Shown here piece after piece: positions 7,340-16,100 of a stretch of 20,289 bases of DNA. Below the pieces are notes generated by a model. That model made no database searches, was not told the origin of the DNA, and saw nothing but the letters and a program-made list of their open reading frames with translations. Numbering within the stretch: the stretch's first letter is position 1; every line of letters begins with the position of its first letter. The stretch is from Bacteroidaceae bacterium. GTDB taxonomy: Bacteria; Bacteroidota; Bacteroidia; Bacteroidales; Bacteroidaceae. The stretch spans positions 1-20,289 of the forward strand of contig CAAGDO010000292.1 in the NCBI GenBank assembly GCA_900768625.1, read 5' to 3'. The translations under genes were made by a program, and so were the position numbers.

Positions 7340-9706
7340 ATGAATCCATCAAATCCATCAACGGCCCCGAAGAAGGAAACGGGGCTTAATTTGGTAGACA
7401 TTCTGGTATACTTCCTTTCCAAGTGGAAATGGTTCGTGCTCTCTGTCCTCCTCTTTGGCAGTTTGGCGTGGGTGAAGTATGCCCGTTCGCCGCTGGTGTA
7501 TTTCCGTTCAGCCACGGTCATCATCAAGGACCCGAGCAACAAGCAATCCACGGCAGGCGGCCTGAATGTCTACGACAACAACGTCAACAATGTCAACGTG
7601 GCCAACGAATTGCTGCAGTTCCGCTCCAAGAAACTGATGCGCGAGGTGGTGAGACGTGTGCATGCTGACGTCAGCTACCAAGTGAAAGACGGGCTTCGCC
7701 ACAATGAACTCTATACGCAATCGCCCATCGCGGTACTGTTCGTCGACGCCACACCTGAGAGCAGTGCGGTCTTCACCGTTACGCCCAAGAACCAGCAGGA
7801 AGTGGTCATCTCCCAGCTGAATGACAACGACGATGACAAGGCCATCGTGGTGAAAATGAACCAGCCCGCCAAGGTGGGCGGCATGCGCGTGGTGGTGACT
7901 CCCACCAGCCATTTCAAGCCGGCGGCCATGGGCCAGCCCATCCGCGTGACGAAAATGCCCTTGACTGATGTCACGGCCTATTACCAGTCGGCTCTGGGCA
8001 TTCGTCAGGAAGAGGACGAGGCTTCCATCCTCACGCTTTCCTTGAAGGACAATTCCCCCGTTCGTGCCGATGATGTGCTGAATATGCTCATCACCGTCTA
8101 CAATGAAGAGGCCATCAGGGACAAGAACCAGGTGGCCGTCAACACGGCGCAGTTCATCAGCGAGCGTCTCATCATCATCGGCAAGGAGTTGGGCGACGTG
8201 GAAGTCAACCTGGAAGCTTTCAAGCGCGACAACCGGATGATCAACGTCGAGACCTCGACCAGCATGTCAATCAACGAGAGCCAGAAGTACAGCAACGATG
8301 CGCTGGAACTGGAAACGCAGTTGCAGATTGCCCGTTTCATCAAGGACTATCTGACTGATGCCAAGAAGGACGCCGCCTTGATTCCGGCCAACATGGGACT
8401 CAAGGACATGAACGTCGAGAGCCAGATCAACCAGTACAATGCCGTCAAGCTTCGGAGAGACCGTCTGATCAACGAGAGCAGTGACAGCAATCCCGTCGTC
8501 GAGGAACTCAACAAGACGCTCCACGCCATGAAGCAGAGCATCATCCAGACGGTGGACAACATGATCACCAGTTACAGCATGAAGCGCACCGATGCCCTGA
8601 GCCGCGAAAGGGATGCGCAGAGTAGCGTGGCATCCATTCCCACGAAGGAGCGCCAGATGCTTTCCATCGAGCGTCAGCAGAAAATCAAGGAATCGCTCTA
8701 TCTCTTCCTGCTCAACCGCCGCGAGGAAAATGCCCTGTCACAGGCCATGGTCGACAACAATGCCCGCGTCATCGACAGTGCCGACGGCAGCAATACCCCC
8801 ATTTCTCCCCGTCGTGACTACATTCTCCTCCTGGGCGTGTTGATCGGACTTGCCGTGCCGGGTGTGGCTTGCCTGCTGGTTCTGTTCCTTGACACGCGTG
8901 TCCGGAGCCGCAAGGACATGGAGGGATGGATAACGATTCCTTTCCTTGGAGAAATCCCCATCGACAAGGACCAGGCGAAGCGAAAGACGAACGACAAGAA
9001 CCCTGCGCCCGCTGCGAAGCACGACGACGACTTGGTTTCGGAAGCCTTCCGCATCCTGCGTACCAACATGGCGTTTATGAGCAAGAAGGACCACCCCACG
9101 CAGGTCATCACCTTGACGTCGCTCAACGAAGGAGCGGGCAAGACCTTCATCTCCCGCAATTTCGCTGTGAGTCTGGCCTCCGCGAAGAAGCGCGTCATTT
9201 TGCTCGACCTCGACATCCGTAAGGGCACGCTGAGCCGCACGTTCCATCTGAGGAAATTCGGTGTCACTGACTATCTGGTTGACAATTCTGTTCAGGTGGA
9301 CGACGTCATCCAGCATTGTGGTGACTTCGACATCATCGCCTCGGGAACGGTGGCACCCAATCCGGCAGAACTTCTGATGGACGGCCGATTGGACGAACTG
9401 GTGGCGGAATTGAGCAAACGCTATGACTACATTATCGCCGACAGCGTTCCCGTTGGCATCATTGCCGACGCCACCATCAGTAATCGCATTGCCGACCTGA
9501 CCCTCTTTGTGACACGCTCGGGTAAGATTGACCGCAGGCAGTTGCCGGACATCGAGGAACTCTATCAGGAAAAGAAACTCAAGAACATGGCCATCGTGCT
9601 GAACGGAGTCGATTGGTGCAACCGCTACGGCTACCGTTACTATGGTAACTACGGACACTATAGCTATTATGGTGAACACAAAAAGAAAAAACGATTCGGC
9701 TGGTGA
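7340..9706 (+). CDS. Wzc-like chain-length determinant / bacterial tyrosine autokinase (788 aa)
   Basis: This inner-membrane protein controls polymer length and export through cycles of tyrosine phosphorylation. A Wzz-type periplasmic domain lies between TM1 (about 31-47) and TM2 (about 494-517), with a long predicted helical region and a PISPRRDY motif before TM2. The cytoplasmic BY-kinase domain has Walker A SLNEGAGKT (594-602), Walker A' VILLDLDIR (619-627) and Walker B YDYIIAD (695-701). The C-terminus (761-788) is a tyrosine cluster with eight Tyr in about 15 residues, followed by KKKKRFGW, the expected autophosphorylation tail. It is a fused Wzc type, so no separate kinase gene is needed. 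It follows the Wza-like gene directly. Confidence 0.95.
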   Translation: MNPSNPSTAPKKETGLNLVDILVYFLSKWKWFVLSVLLFGSLAWVKYARSPLVYFRSATVIIKDPSNKQSTAGGLNVYDNNVNNVNVANELLQFRSKKLMREVVRRVHADVSYQVKDGLRHNELYTQSPIAVLFVDATPESSAVFTVTPKNQQEVVISQLNDNDDDKAIVVKMNQPAKVGGMRVVVTPTSHFKPAAMGQPIRVTKMPLTDVTAYYQSALGIRQEEDEASILTLSLKDNSPVRADDVLNMLITVYNEEAIRDKNQVAVNTAQFISERLIIIGKELGDVEVNLEAFKRDNRMINVETSTSMSINESQKYSNDALELETQLQIARFIKDYLTDAKKDAALIPANMGLKDMNVESQINQYNAVKLRRDRLINESSDSNPVVEELNKTLHAMKQSIIQTVDNMITSYSMKRTDALSRERDAQSSVASIPTKERQMLSIERQQKIKESLYLFLLNRREENALSQAMVDNNARVIDSADGSNTPISPRRDYILLLGVLIGLAVPGVACLLVLFLDTRVRSRKDMEGWITIPFLGEIPIDKDQAKRKTNDKNPAPAAKHDDDLVSEAFRILRTNMAFMSKKDHPTQVITLTSLNEGAGKTFISRNFAVSLASAKKRVILLDLDIRKGTLSRTFHLRKFGVTDYLVDNSVQVDDVIQHCGDFDIIASGTVAPNPAELLMDGRLDELVAELSKRYDYIIADSVPVGIIADATISNRIADLTLFVTRSGKIDRRQLPDIEELYQEKKLKNMAIVLNGVDWCNRYGYRYYGNYGHYSYYGEHKKKKRFGW

Positions 9707-9740
9707 TACCCGCCCACTCACATTGATAAACGAAAAGAAA

Positions 9741-9932
9741 ATGAACGAACAGACCAAGGAACAGTATGAGGCACCTGACACAAAGCATGTGCAGGTTGAA
9801 ATGGAGGACGGCATCTGTGCCGCTTCTGTGACTCCCCAACCCAATGACGACATTGCCAAAGACCGCCATGTAATCATCAACAAGCAGGAGTATGGTGGCG
9901 AATTCGATTTCACTGAAAAGGGATGGGAATAG
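9741..9932 (+). CDS. Small acidic peptide of unknown function (63 aa)
   Basis: This short ORF starts at an ATG with an A-rich leader (AACGAAAAGAAA), 34 bp after the Wzc-like gene and 46 bp before the fimbrillin-like gene. It has no signal peptide and no transmembrane segment. The N-terminus has a YEAPDTKHVQVEMEDGICAAS pattern in two parts (YEAP, residues 9-12; then EMEDGICAAS, 20-29), resembling small Bacteroidales proteins of the type Y-x-x-P...E...I-x-A-S. The C-terminus is acidic and aromatic (FDFTEKGWE). It has one cysteine (26). Function is not known. Its size, position and the PqqD-like gene upstream make a handled or modified peptide conceivable, but nothing in the sequence proves it. 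Confidence 0.65.
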   Translation: MNEQTKEQYEAPDTKHVQVEMEDGICAASVTPQPNDDIAKDRHVIINKQEYGGEFDFTEKGWE

Positions 9933-9978
9933 CAGTTGGGCATCAGTGAATGAACATCTGCACAGTTGAAAGAAACGT

Positions 9979-11766
9979 ATGACATTAGATAAAAAAATGA
10001 TACAGAAAAAAGAAGTCATGCTGCTTGCCTCCCTGTTTGCGACGGGGATGCTGACAAGCGGCTGTAGCAACGAGAACGAATGGGCCGTGCCGGCACAGCC
10101 GGGCGAGGCCATCCGGTTTGGAGTGACTGACCTCAAGCGCATGTCGCGAACCGTCTATGAGGATTCGGTGACAATCAATTGGCTGAAGGGAGATGAGATC
10201 GGAATCTGTTCGACCTCCGACAATGTGCTCCACTACATTGACGGAAAAGAAAAGCAGGCCCAATATAAGGTTGACGTTCTTGATGCTGACCAGCATCAGG
10301 GCCATGCAACCGTTGTGCCTGTCGAAACCAATGAGTATCTGAAATGGGGCAATCAATTGGAAAATAAGGCTACTTTCTATGGAGCTTATCCAGCGGAAAG
10401 AATCGTCAATTATCCCAATGCCACCAGCGAGGTGTTCCAAATGAAGTACCATACCAGTCAAGTCTGCAAGGTGGTCTCTAATGATAATGGAAAATACCTG
10501 ACGGCGCCCGACATGAAGAATGCCTATATGGTGGCCAAGAACGAGCTTATGCCCAGTGGCGACCATGTGCTTTTGGCGTTCGACCCCATCATGACCACGC
10601 CCGAAATCACCATCACGGCGGGCAGCTACGAGGTCGGAACGGGTATCATCCAGCCAGTAACGGTGACGGGTGTCAGCGTGATTATGCCTCGTGGATTGAA
10701 TAGTCCGACGCTGAACTATTCGATTCCGAATGTGACCTTCAATAATCCAGCGAAACCACCTCATGGTGATTTGATCCCAAGCGATGTGGCAGTTGGCGCG
10801 CAGAGCATCTTCGTTCAGATTGACAATGATGGTAGGAAGTATGTCGATCTGTTTGAAGGCGAGAGCATCACTTTGACGGCTTTCCTTCCGCCGATTTCCG
10901 ATTTGAGTGGAGCGAAAATTCGCGTGCACACTTTGGGTGCTGCAAATTATGTCTTAACTATAAAAGATACTCCTAAGAGTCAAAGCAAGATCAGAATTAA
11001 ACTGCCGGATATTACGCCTGAAACCGTTAGACCGAACAATTGGATTAGTCTTCTGGCCAATCAGACGCCTTTGAAATCCATGTCGATTCCTGGTTATGTG
11101 TGTCAAGGGAATGAAACTGAAGAGGATTTTCAGAAGTTGTTTAATAATGGTGTGAGAGCGTTTAAGCTGACGGAGGGAATGTTGGTTTATGATAAGGACC
11201 CTGAGATATTAAGAACCCCATATTATATTAAACGGGTGTACTGTGAATATTTCAAACGTTTACTGGATGCAAATGGGAGCGAATTTGTTGTTATTTGGGC
11301 AGATCAAAATTTGAAGAGCGTAAATAAACAAGAATATAAGTATTTGACCAATCTGTACGTATGGGATAATCCCAATCCTAATCCAGATAAAGTCTCTCCC
11401 AATCCAACGATTCTTGAATTACGGGGGAAGGCTGTCGTGATGCAGGAAGATGATGGGAAATTCTGGACGATTGAAAAAGAAAAGGGTGTAAGAAATGCAG
11501 GTGTTCTTTCTTCTTGTACCACTTATGGTGATAAGAATAAGCCAGCCGACAATTTTAAAGTGAATACCGCAGACTGGACGGCCCATTCCTATGCAAACAA
11601 GGCTTGGAACAAAGATGTCTACAATAAGATTGTCAACTGCACGAATCAGACAGGAAACACCGGAATCATCACCATCCCCAATGCGGGAGCAACGCTTGAC
11701 GACTCGTATGGCGATTTGCTTCTCCAGTCCATTATCGACTGCAATTTCAGATTTAAATCATGGTAA
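9979..11766 (+). CDS. Fimbrillin-like lipoprotein with degenerate PI-PLC-like domain (595 aa)
   Basis: The N-terminus is a lipoprotein signal with lipobox TSGC (Cys29 from the ATG at 9979; an ATG at 9997 would also keep the signal). Residues about 40-340 resemble the fimbrillin/Mfa-like family: AIRFGV, then WLKGDEIGI, then ATFYGAYP. Residues about 354-595 resemble a PI-PLC X-type barrel: WISLLANQTPLKSMSIPG (355-372), NNGVRAFKL (389-397), YFKRLLDANGSEFVVIWADQ and LRGKAVVMQEDDG. The catalytic positions are altered. The usual SIPGTHDS is SIPGYVCQ, and the GIR-x-x-DIR core reads GVRAFKLT, so an active phospholipase is unlikely. It is probably a surface adhesin or binding protein. The PI-PLC-like part is AT-rich relative to its flanks. 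Confidence 0.8.
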   Translation: MTLDKKMIQKKEVMLLASLFATGMLTSGCSNENEWAVPAQPGEAIRFGVTDLKRMSRTVYEDSVTINWLKGDEIGICSTSDNVLHYIDGKEKQAQYKVDVLDADQHQGHATVVPVETNEYLKWGNQLENKATFYGAYPAERIVNYPNATSEVFQMKYHTSQVCKVVSNDNGKYLTAPDMKNAYMVAKNELMPSGDHVLLAFDPIMTTPEITITAGSYEVGTGIIQPVTVTGVSVIMPRGLNSPTLNYSIPNVTFNNPAKPPHGDLIPSDVAVGAQSIFVQIDNDGRKYVDLFEGESITLTAFLPPISDLSGAKIRVHTLGAANYVLTIKDTPKSQSKIRIKLPDITPETVRPNNWISLLANQTPLKSMSIPGYVCQGNETEEDFQKLFNNGVRAFKLTEGMLVYDKDPEILRTPYYIKRVYCEYFKRLLDANGSEFVVIWADQNLKSVNKQEYKYLTNLYVWDNPNPNPDKVSPNPTILELRGKAVVMQEDDGKFWTIEKEKGVRNAGVLSSCTTYGDKNKPADNFKVNTADWTAHSYANKAWNKDVYNKIVNCTNQTGNTGIITIPNAGATLDDSYGDLLLQSIIDCNFRFKSW

Positions 11767-11782
11767 TTGACCACGTAACAGA

Positions 11783-13045
11783 ATGAATCAATATTTTTTA
11801 AATAGGATTACAGTGAGAATGAAGATGATTATTGTCGGCATGTTGTTGGGTTGCGGAATGGCAACGACTTCGCATGCCCAAATCAAGCAGGGAGAGACCG
11901 TTACGCGTACCCTGACCGATACCATTCAAGTGACCGACCATAAGGAGCGAGTGATCACCAATCCCTTTTGGAGCAATTGGTTTGTGATGGCCGATGCTGG
12001 TGTCAATGCCTACTGGGGCGACTGTCCCGTGGGCAAGTTCAAGGACCGCCTTACGCCGCAGTTCAATGTGGGCTTTGGTAAGTGGGTGACGCCCGGCTTC
12101 GGTTTGAACCTGGAGTTCACGGGCTTCCGTTCCAAGGGCGACAAGGGCGTTGAGGGTCTGTATACCCGCGGCAGCAAGACCTACTACGATGCGGATGGCA
12201 ACAAATACTGGAAAGAGAAAATCAAATGGTGGAATATCGGTATTAATGCCATGTTCAACGTCACCCGCCTGATTGCGGGCTATGAGGGCGACAACTCCCC
12301 CCGACTTCTCAACCATTTCATTGCCTCTGTCGGTATCGGTGCCACGCACCACTATGATCTGCCCTACGGTTCGGCCAATGAATGGGCCGGCATGCTGGAA
12401 TTGCAGTACAGCCGCTTCTTCTCCGCCCGCAAGGACTTGTCGTTGGACGTGAAGTTGCGCGGACTGTTCTACGAAACCAAGTACGACGGCGTGTTCAATC
12501 ATCAGCTCTTCGACGAGAACATTTCCCTGAACGTCGGTTTGACCTATTTCTTCAAGGAGCGCGGATGGGGAAGAACGGTGACCAACACCACCATTTACAA
12601 GCAGGACGATGACCAGATCAACCAGCTCAACAACGAAATCAATGCACTGCGCAAGAAAAATGCCGAAGCTGCTTTGGCCAGTCAGAAAAGCGCTGAGGCT
12701 TTGCAGAAGGTGATCACGTTCCCCTACCTCGTGAACTTCGTCATCGACAAGGTGAACGTGGTCAACCGTGAGAAGGTGAACCTCCGCTCAGTGGCCAACA
12801 TGATCAAGGCCACGCCCGACCGGAAGTACCTCATCTGCGGTTATGCGGACCAGTATACGGGGAGTGTCAAGCGCAACGTTTGGCTGGCCAAACACCGCGC
12901 ACGCAATGTGTTCAAACTCCTGACAGAGGAATTCGGCGTGCCCGCCGAACAGCTGGTGGTGTCAGACAAGGGCGGTGTGGACAACATGTACTATAACGAC
13001 CCGCAGCTCAGCCGCTCGGTGATTATCACAAAGTGTGAGGAATAA
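11783..13045 (+). CDS. OmpA-family outer membrane protein (420 aa)
   Basis: A signal peptide is present (MKMIIVGMLLGCGMATTSHAQ from an internal ATG at 11819, or 12 residues longer from 11783). The N-terminal two thirds are rich in alternating aromatic strands (FWSNWFVMADAGVNAYWGD, TPGFGLNLEFTGF) consistent with an outer-membrane beta-barrel. A short coiled-coil linker (about 275-312, INQLNNEINALRKKNAEAA) joins it to a C-terminal OmpA-like peptidoglycan-binding domain. That domain keeps the GYAD aspartate and the NVWLAKHRARNVFKLL helix with its arginines. It starts 16 bp after the fimbrillin-like gene and is probably co-transcribed with it. It may anchor the adjacent surface lipoproteins or the capsule to the cell wall (inference). 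Confidence 0.92.
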   Translation: MNQYFLNRITVRMKMIIVGMLLGCGMATTSHAQIKQGETVTRTLTDTIQVTDHKERVITNPFWSNWFVMADAGVNAYWGDCPVGKFKDRLTPQFNVGFGKWVTPGFGLNLEFTGFRSKGDKGVEGLYTRGSKTYYDADGNKYWKEKIKWWNIGINAMFNVTRLIAGYEGDNSPRLLNHFIASVGIGATHHYDLPYGSANEWAGMLELQYSRFFSARKDLSLDVKLRGLFYETKYDGVFNHQLFDENISLNVGLTYFFKERGWGRTVTNTTIYKQDDDQINQLNNEINALRKKNAEAALASQKSAEALQKVITFPYLVNFVIDKVNVVNREKVNLRSVANMIKATPDRKYLICGYADQYTGSVKRNVWLAKHRARNVFKLLTEEFGVPAEQLVVSDKGGVDNMYYNDPQLSRSVIITKCEE

Positions 13046-13061
13046 GACAGAGCTAGTAAAA

Positions 13062-13096
13062 GGGTGGTTCCGTACGTCCAAGTATGAGAACCACCC
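13062..13096 (+). promoter_or_regulatory. Intergenic hairpin between OmpA-family gene and large lipoprotein gene
   Basis: Arms GGGTGGTTC (13062-13070) and GAACCACCC (13088-13096) pair perfectly over 9 bp around a 17-base loop that itself contains CGTACG. The following bases (ATAAAGAAATAAG) have no T-run, so it is not a standard terminator. It lies 17 bp after the OmpA-family stop and 16 bp before the next start. It could separate expression levels by mRNA processing or stabilise the upstream transcript (inference). Confidence 0.6.
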
Positions 13097-13112
13097 ATAA
13101 AGAAATAAGATT

Positions 13113-16100
13113 ATGAAGTTTAAGATTTTATCATGGATGATGTTCGCCCTGTTGTTTCTAGGGGTGAATTCCTGCAATGATGACGACCTGTTTTTTGGCG
13201 ACGGAAGCATTTTAAGTTCCAAGCAGCAAAACAACTCAGGATCTTCCCATCTCGTTTTGCAGGAAGACGGATATTGGAGAGCAACGGAACGTGTGCCTTT
13301 GGTCGGACAGGGACGTATTGTGGATAATGTTTCTCTTTCTTTAGTCTCGGCTGTTGATATATCGCAAAATACGAATGCACTTGTAGATACCGATTTAGAC
13401 AACTGTTTCAAGCCTGGAGAAATTGTTTCTGCGGACTTGTTGCTCAATCAAATCGTTTCAGTACGTGACTTAAATCGTGTGTATGCCGGAGGTCAAAAGG
13501 CTGGATTCTTGTGTAAAAATTTAGGTAGCAGTGTACTGGGATTGAATGTCTTGCAGGGTTTTTGGGTTGATACCTATTTAAAGGGAGAAAAGCAGGAACA
13601 TCATTTATTTAACAATGCTTCTAGTGTGTTGGATTTGGGCGTTGGAAATGTTTCTGGCGGCACGGATAGTTCGACATTTTTGGTGGAGGCAGAGTTTAAA
13701 AAACCCTTTGACGAAGTTCGTCTCGGTATGGCAGGAGTTGAAGCCGAGGTTGTAAAAACTATTGGTGTATACTACGCCTTTGTGGGTGAAAACCCGATGA
13801 TTCCCGCAGTCAACAATGGAAATGCTTATTTCAATAACAAAGTGACTTCGCCCTACGAAGGTAGCTATGTGTCGGCTTCGCGTGATAAACTGATTGACGA
13901 TGATTTAAGCAATGGTATTGAAATCGGAACACTTTCAAATTTGTTTCAACCCCATATGTCAGTTGACTTCGGTAGGGAAGTACCAGCGGGCACTGAGGTC
14001 GGCTTTTATGTCACCTCTGGATCGTTGTTGAATTTGGGTGTTGGACAAAGTGTTTTGCTGAAAACGCTTGATGAGAATGGTAAGGAAGTGGAGCACTATA
14101 GCCATACCAAGGTCGTTGCACTGGGATTAGCAGGTGGTGGAAAATATATTTATAGTCTAAAAACCACCAAGCCTTGTCATGGGGTGAGTATTGCGTTCTT
14201 GGGACTCAAAGTAGATTTGGGGGCGGCAGTGGTGCATTATGCTTTTGTGCGTGAGAAGACGACGGTCGATCCCTCTTCTTATTTCACAATGGGTAACGCC
14301 ACCGTTTATAATCCGAATTATCGTTTTGTTGATGTCGAAAAGGGAACTGTGACATATAAATTGGTTGAAGGTCCAAATCGAAATACGGCTAGTATCGAAA
14401 AGGAAGAACATGGCACGGGCTATTTGCTGAAGGGCATGAACATCACTGGTAATTACAAAATTCAGGCTACGTATAAAGACGAAAACGGTAAAGAATATGA
14501 GCAGTTTTTCGTTATCACGCGTTTGAAAAAGCTTCAATCCAATTGCGAGGAATGTTTGGTCAATACTAGGGATAATCCAAACCGTTATGAAGCTTACTCT
14601 CCTGATGGCTTTAAGGTCGTTACGCTTGGAGGAGAGGCTGAGAAAATGATGGCTAATGTGGTGAGTGAAGATACAAAATTATATGCCCACTTCACTAGTG
14701 TTAATCTGCTAACTGTCATTTCGGATTATGCACTCATCGGAGTAAAAAGGATTGATGGTCAAAAGATAAATAGTAAAGGGAAAAAGAAACGCGTGGGCTT
14801 TGTTCTCAGTAAGTCTTTCAACTTCTTAAGTGCTAATATCCTTCAGTTCATGCGTATTAAACTGTATAATGGTGATAAGCCTGTAGAGTCTACTATAGCT
14901 AAGCAAAATAATGGTGTTTCGCTCAGCCTTGTTGGGGCTTCTAAAGATAAAGTGAGGTTTAGCATTGACACCGATGAAGAGTTTGACCGCGTAGAACTTT
15001 TTACTACTGGATTGGCCAATATTCAACTTGGTGAGTTGAAAATCTATAATGCCTTTATAGAGGAACCTACAGATTGTGGTGATCCTGGAGAGGAATGCAT
15101 GCAACTCATCAGTAACGGTAATTATGGTGCTGTGGCTCGTGTTGAATTTCAGGGTGTTGTTAATGTTGGAGCTACTAGCGTCAATTGGGGCAACATGGTC
15201 GACAATAGTTTGGAAAGCTTTGCTGTTGTCGCAGTTCCTGTGAAAGTTGGAGATGGCACAACCATAAAAGTTAAATTCAATACCATTAAGGCGAATCAGG
15301 AGGTCGGATTCATTCTGACGGGTATCACTGGTGTGACCAATGTCTCGCTTATAAATGCAATGAAGATAAAGGCTATCCCAGTAAATAAAGATAATGAGAG
15401 CAATGGCGAAACGAGCTCTGGTGGATTACTCGGATTGAAACTGGTTGGTAGTGGTGATAAAACATATGTCTCAGTAACACCTGATTACGACTTCAATGAG
15501 TTGCAACTTATGATTGTAGATGTCGTTGGTGCTTTGAAGGAATTGAATGTTAATGGTGTCTATCTCCGTCCCGATTACGATGGCGATGGAGTGATGGACT
15601 GTGTCAAGGATGAATTATCCACAGAAATCACGAACTTGTATGTTGAACCCCAAGACATCTGTATTGGAGGAAAAGCAGCTTTCCGTGTGGATGGTGGTGA
15701 AACTGGTGTGACCTATCAGCTCGAGTTTGAAGATAAGCACGATTCTAAGAAAACCTACAAAGGAGATGTGACAATTAATGAAACTGGATATTTGGATTTT
15801 ACTGATAAAACGTTCTTTAGAACGTTGCCAATCGGAGAATATTATGTGAGTGTGCTGAAGGGAGATGGCACCCTTGTGCTCAACAAAAAGGGTGATTTAA
15901 CCATCCATCCGCTCGAAACTACTTGGATTGGTAAGAAAAGCACGGATTGGAATGATTGGGAAAATTGGGATAGAGGAACGCCTTGGCATTGTACCAACGT
16001 GATTCTCCCTTCTCCTCTCTCTCCTCTCTCTCATTATCCCGAGTTGAAGGAGAATGCCGGCAAGGCCTATTGCTGCCAGAACATCCATTTCGAACCGGGA

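Noticed and set aside
8738..9985. A 415-codon open frame on the - strand across the Wzc kinase domain
   Set aside because: It lies antisense to a clear BY-kinase with intact motifs, and its translation shows no recognisable domain. It is a coding shadow.
9985..10929. A 314-codon open frame on the - strand opposite the fimbrillin-like domain
   Set aside because: The + strand frame has a lipobox, fimbrillin-like pattern and good spacing. The antisense translation is histidine- and arginine-rich with no motif.
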